Positions 10,978 through 20,345 of a DNA stretch of 64,000 nt are shown one piece after another. The notes under the pieces are model-generated. The model searched no databases. It was not told the DNA's origin and saw only the letters and a list, made by a program, of their open reading frames with translations. Position 1 is the stretch's first letter; each line of letters opens with the position of its first letter. A program made the translations under genes and the position numbers. This DNA comes from Shinisaurus crocodilurus (taxonomy: Eukaryota; Chordata; Lepidosauria; Squamata; Shinisauridae): the NCBI GenBank assembly GCA_021292165.1, contig CM037877.1:111188789-111252788 (forward strand). The letters are read 5' to 3'.

Positions 10978-11494
10978 GCAGGAGTCTTGAATGTCTTTCA
11001 GCCCAAGGGCCTCTTGTGGGCTGCATTCTAGTAGTGGGGGGTGCCAAAAGCAAAATGGGGTGACTGGGCCCACATCATGTGTCAGGTGATTCGGCCTACA
11101 TCAGCACCTCACATATATTTTAAAGGGATTGCACCAAAAAACCCCACCATGTTTGTGCAGCCCACCTTCAAGATTTCAAAGGACTGTTAAAGGGAGCAAA
11201 GGATTGTCAGGGGGCTCCCTAACTATTAAGGGGCAGAGAGCATGTCTTAGATTAGGGCTGTTGAACCTCTTTCAGTCCAAAGGCCAAATCCAATTTTGGA
11301 GAAGCTCTTGCGGACTGCTTTCCAGTGGTGGGTGGGGCCCAAGGCACAATACCAGCCATGCTGGTATAGTTAGCTTAACATTCTTCCTGCCAGTCACTAA
11401 GCCTTAGGAGAGGCATTTCAACCTTTTAGAATGGGGGGGGGGGAACACACATTATCCAGGAAGCCACCAAATGATCAGTGGTTTGGGAAAAGGG
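10978..11494 (+). mobile_element. two adjacent fragments of repeat family D
   Basis: Both segments (10978-11135 and 11244-11494) open with TTGAA(C/T)(C/G)TCTTTCAG(C/T)CC and share the following motifs with 16950-17275 and 44617-44860. The second contains a long G run (about 11432-11444). Probably a hAT-like MITE family. Confidence 0.55.
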
Positions 11495-12325
11495 CAGGGA
11501 TGGGGACTTGGACTCGAGGACTCGACTCGTGAGTCGGACTGAGTCCCCCCTCTGACTCGAGTCTGACTCGAGTCCCAATATTTTTCATGGGACTCGAGAC
11601 TCGACTCGGGACTCGAGACCAAGGACTCATCAACATCCCTGGGCTGTGCCAGGAGTGGAGAGGAGTGCGATCACTGGTGAAGAGCACATGGAAGCGAGGC
11701 GCGCTGCTGCTCGGCCACCATGGACAGCTACCAGGAGCGCAGCCCCAACAATGTGTTGATATTTATTTTGATTGATGTGTTGTTGTGGGGGGGTTAGGGT
11801 TAGGGTCAGACATTTTGGGTTTGGCTGCCTCTGCCTGCCTGTTTGGGGTTCCCAGCCTCCTCTGCCTGCCTGGTCTCTTCTTAAGCAGTTCAACAGTTGA
11901 ATTGTCCAAGACAAAGGGCACTGCCTATCTTCCTGTTTGGAGTTCCCTACCTCCTCTGCCTGCCTGGTCTCTTCTTAACCAGTTCCACAGTTTGAATTGT
12001 CCAAGACAAAGCCTGCCTGCTTTGGGGTTCCCTGCCTCCTCTGCCTGCCTGGTTATTTTGGGTTTGTCTGCCTGGTCTGTTCTTGCCAAAATCAGTTGCA
12101 GAGTTTTGAAATAAAAAGGCACACTTGTGAAGTAGCCTCTGAAGTAGCCTTATTTTGTTGGGGGAAAACCCCATTGATTTTAATAGGGACTCGTGGAGTC
12201 AGTTTTGGGAGTGACTCGGGACTCATGAGTCACAATTTTGGACCAAGGACTCGGACTCGAGACTCGGGTCCAAAGACTTGTGACTCGACTCGTGACTTGA
12301 GACCAAGGACTCTTCAACATCCCTG
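11495..12325. mobile_element. 831-bp hAT-like non-autonomous element with GACTCG-rich ends
   Basis: Begins CAGGGATG and ends CATCCCTG, flanked by GAAAAGGG (11487-11494) and GAAAACGG (12326-12333), a 7/8 target duplication. About 130 bp at each end are dense in GACTCG/CGAGTC words, with the blocks ACCAAGGACTC(A/T)TCAACATC at both. The interior has about three tandem units of roughly 90 bp (11849-12110; CCTCCTCTGCCTGCCTGG) and a short TTAGGGTTAGGG stretch. No transposase frame. Confidence 0.75.
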
Positions 12326-12344
12326 GAAAACGGGGTGGGGCCAG

Positions 12345-12835
12345 GGGAAGGCAAGTGAGGGGAGCCACGATAGAGGTGTACAGAATTATGCATGGTGTGG
12401 AGAAAGTGGACAGGGAGACGTTTTTCTCCCTCTCTCATAATACTGGAACCCGGGGTCATCCAATGAAGCTGATTGGTGGTAGATTCAGGAGAGATAAAAG
12501 GAAGGACTTCTTCACACAGCGCATAGTTCAACTTGGAATTCACTTCCAGAAGATGTAGTGATGGCCACCAATTTGGATGGCTTTAAATGGGGATTGGACA
12601 AATTCCTGGAGGAGAAGGCTATCAATGGCTCCTAGTCCTGATGGCTATATGCCACCTCCAGTATCAGAGGCAGTATGCCTATGTACTCCAGTTGCTGGGG
12701 AACATGGCCAGGAAGGTGCTGTTGCACTCATGTCCTGCTTGTGGGTTTCCCAGGGGAGGCCACTGTGTGAACAGAATGCTGGACTAGATGGACCTTGGTC
12801 TGATCCAGCATGGCTCTCCTTATGAAAGGGTGTGG
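12345..12835 (+). mobile_element. CR1-like LINE 3' end
   Basis: Encodes the RT tail YRIMHGVEKVDRETFFSLSH, frame breaks, RRDKRKDFFTQRIVQL, then the typical 3' UTR with GCTGGACTAGATGGACCTTG. 5'-truncated. Confidence 0.8.
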
Positions 12836-12839
12836 CCAC

Positions 12840-13585
12840 CTGGGAAACCCTGGAAGGCCAGATTGGGACCCCAGGTAGGCTGGGTTTTACACCCCTGCTG
12901 GATAATTCAACACCTCCACTTTCCCCACTTCTTTTCTGGGGGGAAAATACAACTACAAGTTCATGCTCTGCTACTCTTCTTCCCTTCCAAGGATTTCTAA
13001 TATGTGGAACTTCAGCTAGCTTTCTGTATCCTTAGGAAGGATTCGGACCCCCACTTGACTCAGTCAGAAAGTCTCTTTCCACCTCTAGGGGCTTTCATTC
13101 TCACCAAAACTTCTCTCAGGGGCAATTCCTGACCAGTACTCTAGTCTGAGGGAACTGACTGTACATTCCAGAAGCTTCTCTAATGCACAGAGGTTTCAGG
13201 GCAGACTCATGGGTGTTCCCTGAGGTAGAGATGTTGGTGCAGATCTTGTAACTTCTTTGGTTATGTCGGTTCTCCTGAAAATTAGAGGTTTCTCTGGTGT
13301 AGTTGGAATTGGCCCCAAACTAAACGGGCCCTGTTATTTATTATTAATAATAAATATTTCATACAAGCATCATCTGTATGAGGCTTTACCTTCTCTGCCG
13401 CAACCACCTAGTAACAGGTGAAGTGGGGCTGTCACATGATTAAATAAGTGTTGGTTGATTAATTGCATACATTTTAGCTGCTCAATAGATTTAAGCTGCA
13501 TTAATTTCCATATGAGGCATGACCACTGCAATGGTTCTAAAAACAATGGATGTTGTTTTTTTAGATGATGGAGGCATATGTCACA
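12840..13585. other. CHRNB3 intron 4, nothing recognised
   Basis: No exon motif and no clear repeat family. A short AT-rich TTATTAATAATAAA stretch lies near 13340. Confidence 0.4.
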
Positions 13586-13589
13586 GCAG

Positions 13590-13686
13590 GCACCATCTTA
13601 GAAGAGGCGTTACTTCATGTGTGGGGGATGCTACTTCTATAGGATAGGCGTCCCCTCATATGTGAGGGATGCCTCTTCTAAGATAG
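13590..13686. repeat. short inverted repeat
   Basis: ATCTTAGAAGAGGCGT near 13590 and its inverse ATGCCTCTTCTAAGAT at the right end; internal halves also repeat (GTGNGGGATGC). Confidence 0.75.
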
Positions 13687-13712
13687 CACAGTATTTGTAA
13701 GAATTTACTTTA

Positions 13713-13717
<5 letters not shown>

Positions 13718-13744
<27 letters not shown>
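13718..13744. repeat. (TA)n microsatellite
   Basis: About 13 TA units. Confidence 0.9.
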
Positions 13745-13805
13745 GGTGCTCCCTAATTATTTGGAAGCACTTTTAATAGATCAAAAGGTTTTGAATGGAT
13801 TAATC

Positions 13806-13923
13806 CAGACTTTCCCAACCTGGTGCCTTCCAGATGATTTTTGGCTGCCATTGGCCATGCTGGCTGGGAATGCTGGAAATTGCAGTCCAACACATCTGGA
13901 GGGCACCAGATTGGGGAAGGCTG
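13806..13923. mobile_element. palindromic MITE family A, complete copy
   Basis: Starts CAGACTTTCCCAACC and ends GGGGAAGGCTG, with perfect 8-bp target duplications GATTAATC at 13798-13805 and 13924-13931. The 8-bp duplication and CAG ends indicate a hAT-type non-autonomous element. Confidence 0.9.
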
Positions 13924-14005
13924 GATTAATCTAACCAATTAATTAATGAAACATTGGAGCCTTTATGTGAAGCATACCTTTTGTTATGTTTGCAGTGGAT
14001 CCTTT

Positions 14006-14623
14006 TGTTGGGACTTGAAAAAGATACTAGGAGAGGATATATTGTGGAGTAATATCCTTCCTATCTCACGTTAGTGAGATCAGCAGAGTAGAGTCCCTTT
14101 CCAGCTTAAAAGAAGCTTAGATTTAGCTAGTGTTAGCAGGTTAGCATTTGGTAATCCAGGATGCTTTAAGGCAGACTGGATTTCCCTGGTTTTGCCCCTT
14201 TTTCTCTCCCTCAGAACAATAATCAGAGACACAGTCTTGTAAAAGTTAAAAGTAACATTTACTCACTCAGATTATGCAGTTTCATTCAGGCAGGCTTAAA
14301 AGACGTTTCTTACAGTTGGTTACAAGTTCATTTGGAAATACTTGGGGTCTGAACTTGTGGAGTTCAGACCAGCAACTCTGGCTACATGCTGCTGCAAGGA
14401 CCACGTGGAGACAACAACCTGGTGGTGCCACGCTCACTAGAAGTCTGAACAGAAAGAGGAAGAAGCTGGGAGCAACGCCCACTTCCTGTTCAGGCTGTTA
14501 ATAATTCAATGAGTACCTTCTAGGAAAACCACCCTAGAAGGTATCAGTGATCTTAACCATTTCACCCAATTACCTGGTGAAACATTAGCCATAGGTTTTG
14601 ACTGCAATTTTAATTATCCAACA
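14006..14623. mobile_element. solo LTR, family 1, copy 1 (618 bp)
   Basis: Begins TGTTGG and ends CCAACA, flanked by perfect 5-bp duplications CCTTT (14001-14005 and 14624-14628). No internal retroviral sequence is present. Near-identical to 55321-55929. An LTR retrotransposon or endogenous retrovirus remnant, class not resolved. Confidence 0.9.
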
Positions 14624-14628
14624 CCTTT

Positions 14629-15155
14629 CTTTGATCCTAGCTAGGTTTCCAGAAGACCCTGATTGAGGGCCTTCTTCTCCTGGACTGGTAAGCCAGAGGG
14701 CATGCTAGGAAGATCATCTATGGCATGGGTGGGAAGACATCAGGCTTGTCAGGTGTACTTTGCTTTTTACTAGAACCCCAAGATCCACCAACCATAGCCA
14801 GGTGTAAAAGATGTACACTTAGACTTAAAGAACAGGATGCCTCTGAGCACATCCTGAGCCTAGACATTTGTATTCAGTGCCAGAACTAAACTGAGCTCAC
14901 GGACCTTTCACAAAAAAAGTTCACTCCTGGCTGCCCCAAGCTTTCTTCATTTCAGCAGCCAAATTTATTTGGAAATGAAATAATTTCGTTGTTGCTATTG
15001 TTAAACAATTGCGAGTCAGAAATCCTTGCTAATCTGCAAATCACTGAAAGATCTACCAGTAGATCTCTGATCTACCTTCTTACCACCCCTGATCTAGGGA
15101 GCACCTTTGTCGTATGTCTGCATCTTTGGTATTTGCTGGTCTTTTAAAGGAACAG
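14629..15155. other. CHRNB3 intron 4, nothing recognised
   Basis: No exon motif or clear repeat. Confidence 0.4.
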
Positions 15156-15158
15156 TCA

Positions 15159-15279
15159 TATGTAGGTTTAGACAGAAAGAAGTCCCACAGCTCCCAGCAT
15201 TCCCCAGCCAGCTGGCTGGGGAATGCTGGGAGTTGAAGGACTTTTTTCTGTCTAAATCTGCATAGGATTGCACCCTAAA
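15159..15279. mobile_element. palindromic MITE family C with perfect 42-bp core
   Basis: Outer part GTTTAGACAGAAAGAAGTCC and the inverse TTTTTTCTGTCTAAATC, ending in GCATAGGATTGCACCCT. Positions 15191-15232 form a perfect palindrome. Relatives at 27068-27212 and 32225-32313. Confidence 0.85.
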
Positions 15280-15517
15280 GCTTCAAGCCATGGTGTCTAG
15301 TAGTATTTCTGAGGTCCCAGGGCACGGGAACACCATTACTTCCATGTAATTGAGTCTCAAAGGTTGCTGAAACTTGATGTCATTTATTGTGTGCAGTTTA
15401 CTTATTTTCCATTACCAAAGCTAAAGAAAGCAGAATTGGAATGTAAGAAAAATAATTGAAACGAACAACTTGAAACACAATTCAGAAACATTTCTTTCTG
15501 CTCTCTCCCCTTTCCAG

Positions 15518-16394
15518 CGCTGATGGCCGCTTTGAAGGTTCGTTGATGACGAAAGCAATCGTCAAATATAATGGGATAGTAGTCTGGACACCTCCAGCAA
15601 GCTATAAAAGTTCCTGCACTATGGACGTGACCTTCTTCCCATTTGATAGGCAGAATTGCTCAATGAAGTTTGGATCATGGACTTACGATGGCAGGATGGT
15701 TGATTTAATCTTGGTAGACGAAAATGTGGACAGGACAGATTTCTTTGATAATGGGGAGTGGGAAATTCTGAACGCAAAGGGAATGAAAGGAAACCGGAAA
15801 GATGGATTGTATTCCTACCCTTTCATAACCTATTCTTTTGTTTTAAGACGCCTCCCTCTGTTTTACACTCTCTTCTTAATCATCCCATGCCTGGGATTAT
15901 CTTTTTTAACTGTGCTTGTTTTTTACTTGCCTTCTGATGAGGGAGAAAAGCTGTCGCTCTCGACTTCCGTCTTGGTCTCCCTTACTGTTTTTCTCTTAGT
16001 CATTGAAGAAATCATCCCCTCTTCCTCCAAAGTCATTCCCTTGATTGGCGAGTACTTGTTGTTCATCATGATCTTTGTAACCCTCTCCATCATCGTGACC
16101 GTTTTTGTCATTAACGTGCACCATCGCTCATCAGCAACCTACCATCCAATGGCTCCTTGGGTGAAGAGACTCTTCCTCCAGAAACTCCCCAGGCTGCTCT
16201 GCATGAAAGGACATATAGATCGCTATTCATTCTCCGATCCCGAAGGGACACTGAAACAAAAGCTGGCGAGAAAACATAATAAACATAAACAATTCAAGGA
16301 TGGAGAAAAAATTGTGATTGCATTCTTGGAAAAGGCTGCTGATTCCATCAAGTATATCTCCAGGCATGTTAAAAAGGAACACTTCATCAGGCAG
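15518..16394 (+). CDS. CHRNB3: CHRNB3 coding exon 5 (877 bp): Cys-loop, M1-M3, cytoplasmic loop
   Basis: Starts with the last base of the split Asn codon, then [12 protein letters not shown]; 292 full codons, ending in phase 0 at AGG CAG|gtatgt. It contains the Cys-loop (Cys codons at 15615-15617 and 15657-15659, 13 residues between them), with the N-C-S glycosylation sequon next to the second Cys. Loop C reads [12 protein letters not shown] and has no Cys-Cys pair. Next come M1 ([14 protein letters not shown]...), pore-lining M2 ([19 protein letters not shown], with 9' Val), M3 ([20 protein letters not shown]) and a basic M3-M4 loop with the pre-M4 amphipathic stretch [20 protein letters not shown]. 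The frame is fully open. A 189-bp antisense ORF here is a shadow. The protein is nearly identical to known beta-3 in M1-M3 and diverges only in the cytoplasmic loop, as expected. Confidence 0.97.
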
Positions 16395-16949
16395 GTATGT
16401 TAAGAGATCAAGAGTGGATCGAATTGGATCTTGAACAGTCTACTTTTTTCAGATTAGCATACCCATGATCTACCAATGTGTTTGAAATTTGCAAATCAAG
16501 TTATCATGCTCAGGATCTCTTAGTAGTTCAGGCATAACTAATCTGTGTAAAGTGATCTTGAAAAAAAGCACTTTTTTGGTTAAGAATATAAGAAGTGCCT
16601 TGCAGAATCAGGCCAAAATTCTCCTAGTCCAGCATTTGCCTAGTCCAGATAATCTACTGGAAAGTACCCAATATCCATCAGTGGACCATGCTTTACCTTC
16701 TGTTCAACCCTGTGTTAAATTATTCTTTAAAAAACTATTTCACTTGATTTTTTAATAGCTGAGGGAGAATGTTAAACAACAACAACAACAAAAGTATCTA
16801 AATGTGCTTCTCAGCCCTAAATGGCTGCTACAAACTGCCAGCACCAGTTAACACTGCAAATGAGGTGATTAGAATTAATCAGCTGATTAGCACAGCCAGT
16901 GCTCAACAGTTGCTGATGCTATATATAGCACTCCCTAAATCACAAGTGT

Positions 16950-17275
16950 GGAATCTCCAGCCTGGGGGCCCATTCTGGCCCTCTGGGGTTCCCCAGAAGG
17001 CCACACCCCATTTCCCAGCCACTAAGCAGTGGGTGGTTCCCAGCTTTTGTGCACCTTCCCCCATTCTAAAAGGTTGAAATGTCTCTCCTAAGGCTTAGTT
17101 ACCGTCAGTAAGAGCTTTAAGCTACAATATGCTGGTATTATTTCTGTATTTTTAAAATACTTTTGGCCCCACCCTGTTTGCATTTAGCCCTGCCTGCTAC
17201 TGGAATGTGGCCCCCGAGAGCCTCTCCAAAATTGAATTTGGCCCTCAGACTGAAAAAGGTTCCTCACCCCAGCTC
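16950..17275 (-). mobile_element. repeat family D copy, minus orientation
   Basis: On the minus strand AGGAACCTTTTTCAGTCTG and GGCCAAATTCAATTTTGGAG, then AAGCCTTAGGAGAGACATTT; shared with 11244-11494 and 44617-44860. Confidence 0.6.
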
Positions 17276-17308
17276 TAACTGATCTCATTGTTGTCTTACT
17301 CTGCAAAT

Positions 17309-17414
17309 CAGGGGAACTTGTGGCCCTTCAGATGTTGAACTGCAACTCCCATAGTGAGCTGTGAGGGGACTTGCAATCCAGCCACATCTGGAGGCCCCAT
17401 GTTCCCCATCCTTG
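17309..17414. mobile_element. palindromic MITE family A copy
   Basis: CAGGGGAACTTGTGGCCCTT to the inverse CCATGTTCCCCATCCTTG; decayed arms. Confidence 0.75.
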
Positions 17415-17721
17415 CTGTAGATAATGAAGATTCTACTTTACAGAGCAGGAAAAGGCTACCATAATCATGGGTCCAAATCTATTTCTAGGGCAGACAACCT
17501 GTAGATTGCTAAGCAAATCTTTACCCAGCATTGTAGCTTGGCCACGTAGCCTGGTTTAGACTCTGTTCCATGCTGCCCAAAAGGTATTTTCCATGTGGGC
17601 TATCCACAAAGTACTATCACATTTAAAAGCTTTTTATCATGTGTGTTGGCCCGTATGTATACAGTGCCTGCAGTCTAGTATAGCAGCTGCCTGGGCTAAA
17701 CAGCAATGATACCTTAATGGT

Positions 17722-17870
17722 CTGAAGGCATATGATGATTCAACCTTGCTGAAGCTAAGCAGGTCTCAGTTTGGTCAGTAGCTGAATGGGAGACTGCCTG
17801 GGAACCTCATGTATTTTGTCTTGGGTTCCCTCGTGAAGGAAAGGTGGGATATAAATGTAACAAATAGAAG
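17722..17870 (+). mobile_element. 5S-derived SINE, second type
   Basis: GCTGAAGCTAAGCAGGTCTC, GCTGAATGGGAGACTGCCTG and GGAACCTCATG follow the 5S rRNA internal control region. The tail CTTGGGTTCCCTCGTGAAGG and AAAGGTGGGATATAAATG resembles the tail of the tRNA-derived SINE at 5150. Confidence 0.7.
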
Positions 17871-18087
17871 TTGTTTCAGTACCATTTTAAGGATTGATTC
17901 TATGTTTTCAAGAAGAGACATAACAGCTAACCCTTGAGGATGAGCTGCTCACTAGTGACCTCTAAACAAATTTAGCACGGGCATTTATTGAGCACAAAAC
18001 AATAACTAAATTCCAAGTGTATTTCAAAGCAGCTCTTTGGTTGTATAAAATAAGCATGAAACTCATGACTACCATTTTCTTTTCTAG

Positions 18088-18222
18088 GTAGTGCAAGACT
18101 GGAAGTTTGTAGCTCAGGTCCTCGACCGCATCTTCCTGTGGCTATTTTTGGTGGTGTCTGTGATGGGCTCCATTCTTATATTTACCCCTGCTTTAAAGAT
18201 GTGGTTGCACAGTGGTTTGTAG
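18088..18222 (+). CDS. CHRNB3: CHRNB3 coding exon 6: M4 and C-terminus, stop TAG
   Basis: Encodes [20 protein letters not shown], then M4, and ends [12 protein letters not shown] followed by TAG at 18220-18222; 44 residues. The acceptor is ttttctag|GTAGTG and the phase is 0, matching exon 5. The M4 segment with its D-R-I-F-L-W lead-in and the short extracellular tail are typical of beta-3. Only the last two residues differ in character from the mammalian tail as I remember it. The 3' UTR follows; its end is not certain. Confidence 0.96.
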   Translation, partial: VVQDWKFVAQVLDRIFLWLFLVVSVMGSILIFTPALKMWLHSGL

Positions 18223-18642
18223 AAGTACGTCCTTATGGGAGAATCTGCTGAAGGAAAACAGCAGGATGTCAATATTGATGATTAGCTAGCATTCAGTGTA
18301 TATTTAGAGAACTTGAAATGTCACTCCCATTGGCAGCAATCTGTGTTGATGATGATTGTACAGTCAGATCAAGTTTCAAAGCTGAATCCTATGCTGACTT
18401 ATCTGGGGCTAAGCCCTACTGAACTCAGTGGGACTTCTGAGCAGGCATGTATTAGATTGCACTATTAACCTTTCAAATTGTTGCACAAATGAAGAGATCA
18501 ACTTCTTTATCTGTTATATTTGTAAGCAATTATCTGCTAACTTGGATGTAGTGGTCAAGAGATGATAAGCCTATACGTGGTTAGCACATAAACCAGGCAT
18601 ATCTACATGACAAACTTATATTGGTTTTGTATCACTTTATAT
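18223..18642 (+). other. CHRNB3 3' UTR (probable) with a small MITE-like stretch
   Basis: Non-coding sequence after the stop. 18393-18466 (GAATCCTATGCTGACTTATC ... GTGGGACTTCTGAGCAGGCA) belongs to a common palindromic repeat also at 20544 and 49805. Confidence 0.45.
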
Positions 18643-18772
18643 CAGGGAAAGAGAACCTGTGGCCCATCAGATGTTGTAGGACTCCAATTCCCATCAGCCC
18701 AAGCCAGCATGGTCAGGGATGATGGCAGTTGTAGTCCAACAATATCTGGAGGGCTACATCTTCCCATCCCTG
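18643..18772. mobile_element. palindromic MITE family A copy
   Basis: CAGGGAAAGAGAACCTGTGG to TCTTCCCATCCCTG; arms well paired. Confidence 0.85.
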
Positions 18773-18962
18773 GTTTAAAATGTCATTGCTTCTTCCCAAA
18801 GAAGCCTTGGAACTGTTGTTTAGTGCTGAGGATTCTCTGTTAGGGATCCCGAAGACTCCTATAACTATCTGTGAGAAGGACTAGAAATCCTGAGAAGAGA
18901 GAGTTAAACGAGGTTGTCAGTGATGTATAGGTATACCCTAATTTGAAAGCTTTATTTTTTAA

Positions 18963-18968
18963 AATAAA
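18963..18968 (+). terminator. candidate polyadenylation signal AATAAA for CHRNB3
   Basis: First AATAAA downstream of the CHRNB3 stop codon, about 740 bases after it, in an AT-rich stretch. If used, the 3' UTR would contain the MITE at 18643-18772. No transcript evidence is available, and a distal site is equally possible. Confidence 0.25.
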
Positions 18969-19426
18969 AATAATAATATATAGCAATATATCCGCAACAA
19001 TTTTATAGAAGTCCGCTATGATAATGAGAAATATGGTTAATTAAAAAAGATCTATATAAGTGGACCTTACATAACTTTATTCAGCCATATTTAATATTCT
19101 GATTTCACCACCCAAATGTAAATATTCTATTTGATGCAAATTGTCTACAGAAAGGAGAAAACCCTATGTATTTGTTGCACTAAAATTTAAAAATAGTTTA
19201 ATAATATATGAAGGCATAGGGCACTTGTGCATAAGCTTATGAAGAGTAAGTATAATAAGCACAGATATTTTATATTTGAATCTGTTATATATAACATTAA
19301 TAACTGAGTTTACATGTGTATTGTGTACAGTGACCTGGCATGGTGGGTGACATCTTGTGTTTTGTTTTGTTTCAATTTTGGAAGCCCTTCTCCGTTCCCT
19401 CCTTGGTTTGGCAAACTCCTGTCCTC

Positions 19427-20345
19427 TCATAAGAACATGATAAGAAGAGCCATGCTGGATCAGAGCAAGGGTCCATCTAGTCCAGCATTCTGTTCACACA
19501 GTGGCCAACCAGCTGCCCATGGGATCCTGTAAGCAGGACATGAGTATAACATCACCCCATTCTGTTCACACAGTGGCCTCCCTCGGGAAACCCACAAGCA
19601 GGACATGAGTGCAACAGCACCTTCCTGGCCATGTTCCATTGTACATAGCATTGTATGGCTATGTACAATGGAGTACATAGCCATACTATGTACATAGTAC
19701 ATAGCCATACTTCCTCTGATACTGGAGGTGGCATATAGCCATCAGGTCTAGTAGCCATTAATAGCCTTCTCCAGGAATTTGTCCAATCCCCTTTTAAAGC
19801 TGTCCAAATTGGTGGCCATCACTACATCTTCTGGAAGTGAATTCCATAGTTTAACTATGCACTGTGTGAAGAAGTCCTTCCTTTTATCTGTCCTGAATCT
19901 CCCACCAATCCACTTCATGGGATGACCCCGGGTTCTAGTATTATGAGAGAGAGAGAAAAAACACCTCTATCATCTCTCCCCTTACTTGCCTTTTTTCTAA
20001 GCTAAACAATCCCAGCTGCTGTAAGCTTTCCTCATAGGGGAGTTGCTCCAGCCCCTTGATCATTTTAGTTGCCCCTTTCTGCACTTTTTCCAACTCTACA
20101 ATGTCCTGTTTTAGGTGTGGTGGCCAGAACTGTACACAGTATTCTAAGGGAAAGTCACACTATAGATTTGTATAAGGGCAATATGATCTTGGCAGTTTTA
20201 TTTTCAGTTCCTTTCCTAATTATGCCTAACATGGAGTTTGCCTTTTTCACAGCAGCTGCACATTGAGTCGACATTTTCATTGAGCTGTCCACCACAACCC
20301 CAAGATCTCTTTCTTTCTCTCCCAGTGCCTCTCAGCTCTTGGAAA
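19427..20345 (-). mobile_element. CR1-like LINE 3' end, minus orientation, with internal expansion
   Basis: The minus strand encodes the RT tail seen at 12345, followed by the same 3' UTR ending AGCATGGCTCTTCTTATCA. Part of the 3' UTR is duplicated (two ATTCTGTTCACACAGTGGCC at 19487 and 19558), and a GTACATAGCCATAC segment has expanded at about 19633-19710. Confidence 0.85.

Larger units (their letters stand above)
1895..18222 (+). other. CHRNB3: CHRNB3 gene, 3' part (exons 3-6); exons 1-2 lie left of the window
   Basis: Neuronal nicotinic acetylcholine receptor subunit beta-3, a pentameric ligand-gated cation channel subunit of the plasma membrane. Four exons join in frame with consensus splice sites and sizes of 45, 110, 877 and 135 bp (last one coding part). 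Together they encode the end of the extracellular domain, M1-M4 and the cytoplasmic loop. Beta-3 rather than alpha-5 is indicated by the runs [39 protein letters not shown] and the C-terminus [10 protein letters not shown]. Loop C has no vicinal Cys pair, and the M2 9' position is Val, as known for beta-3. In other vertebrates the subunit is an accessory one that assembles with alpha-6. The neighbour CHRNA6 on the opposite strand supports the call. Exons 1-2 (signal peptide and N-terminus) were searched for in 1-1894 and not found, so they must be upstream. Confidence 0.95.

Noticed and set aside
11790..11810. Interstitial telomere repeat (TTAGGG)
   Set aside because: Only about two units, inside a transposable element; too short to mean a telomere fusion.
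11129..12558. Runs of overlapping ORFs of 60-147 codons on both strands
   Set aside because: They follow the composition of the GACTCG element and the CR1 tail; no domain or splice context.
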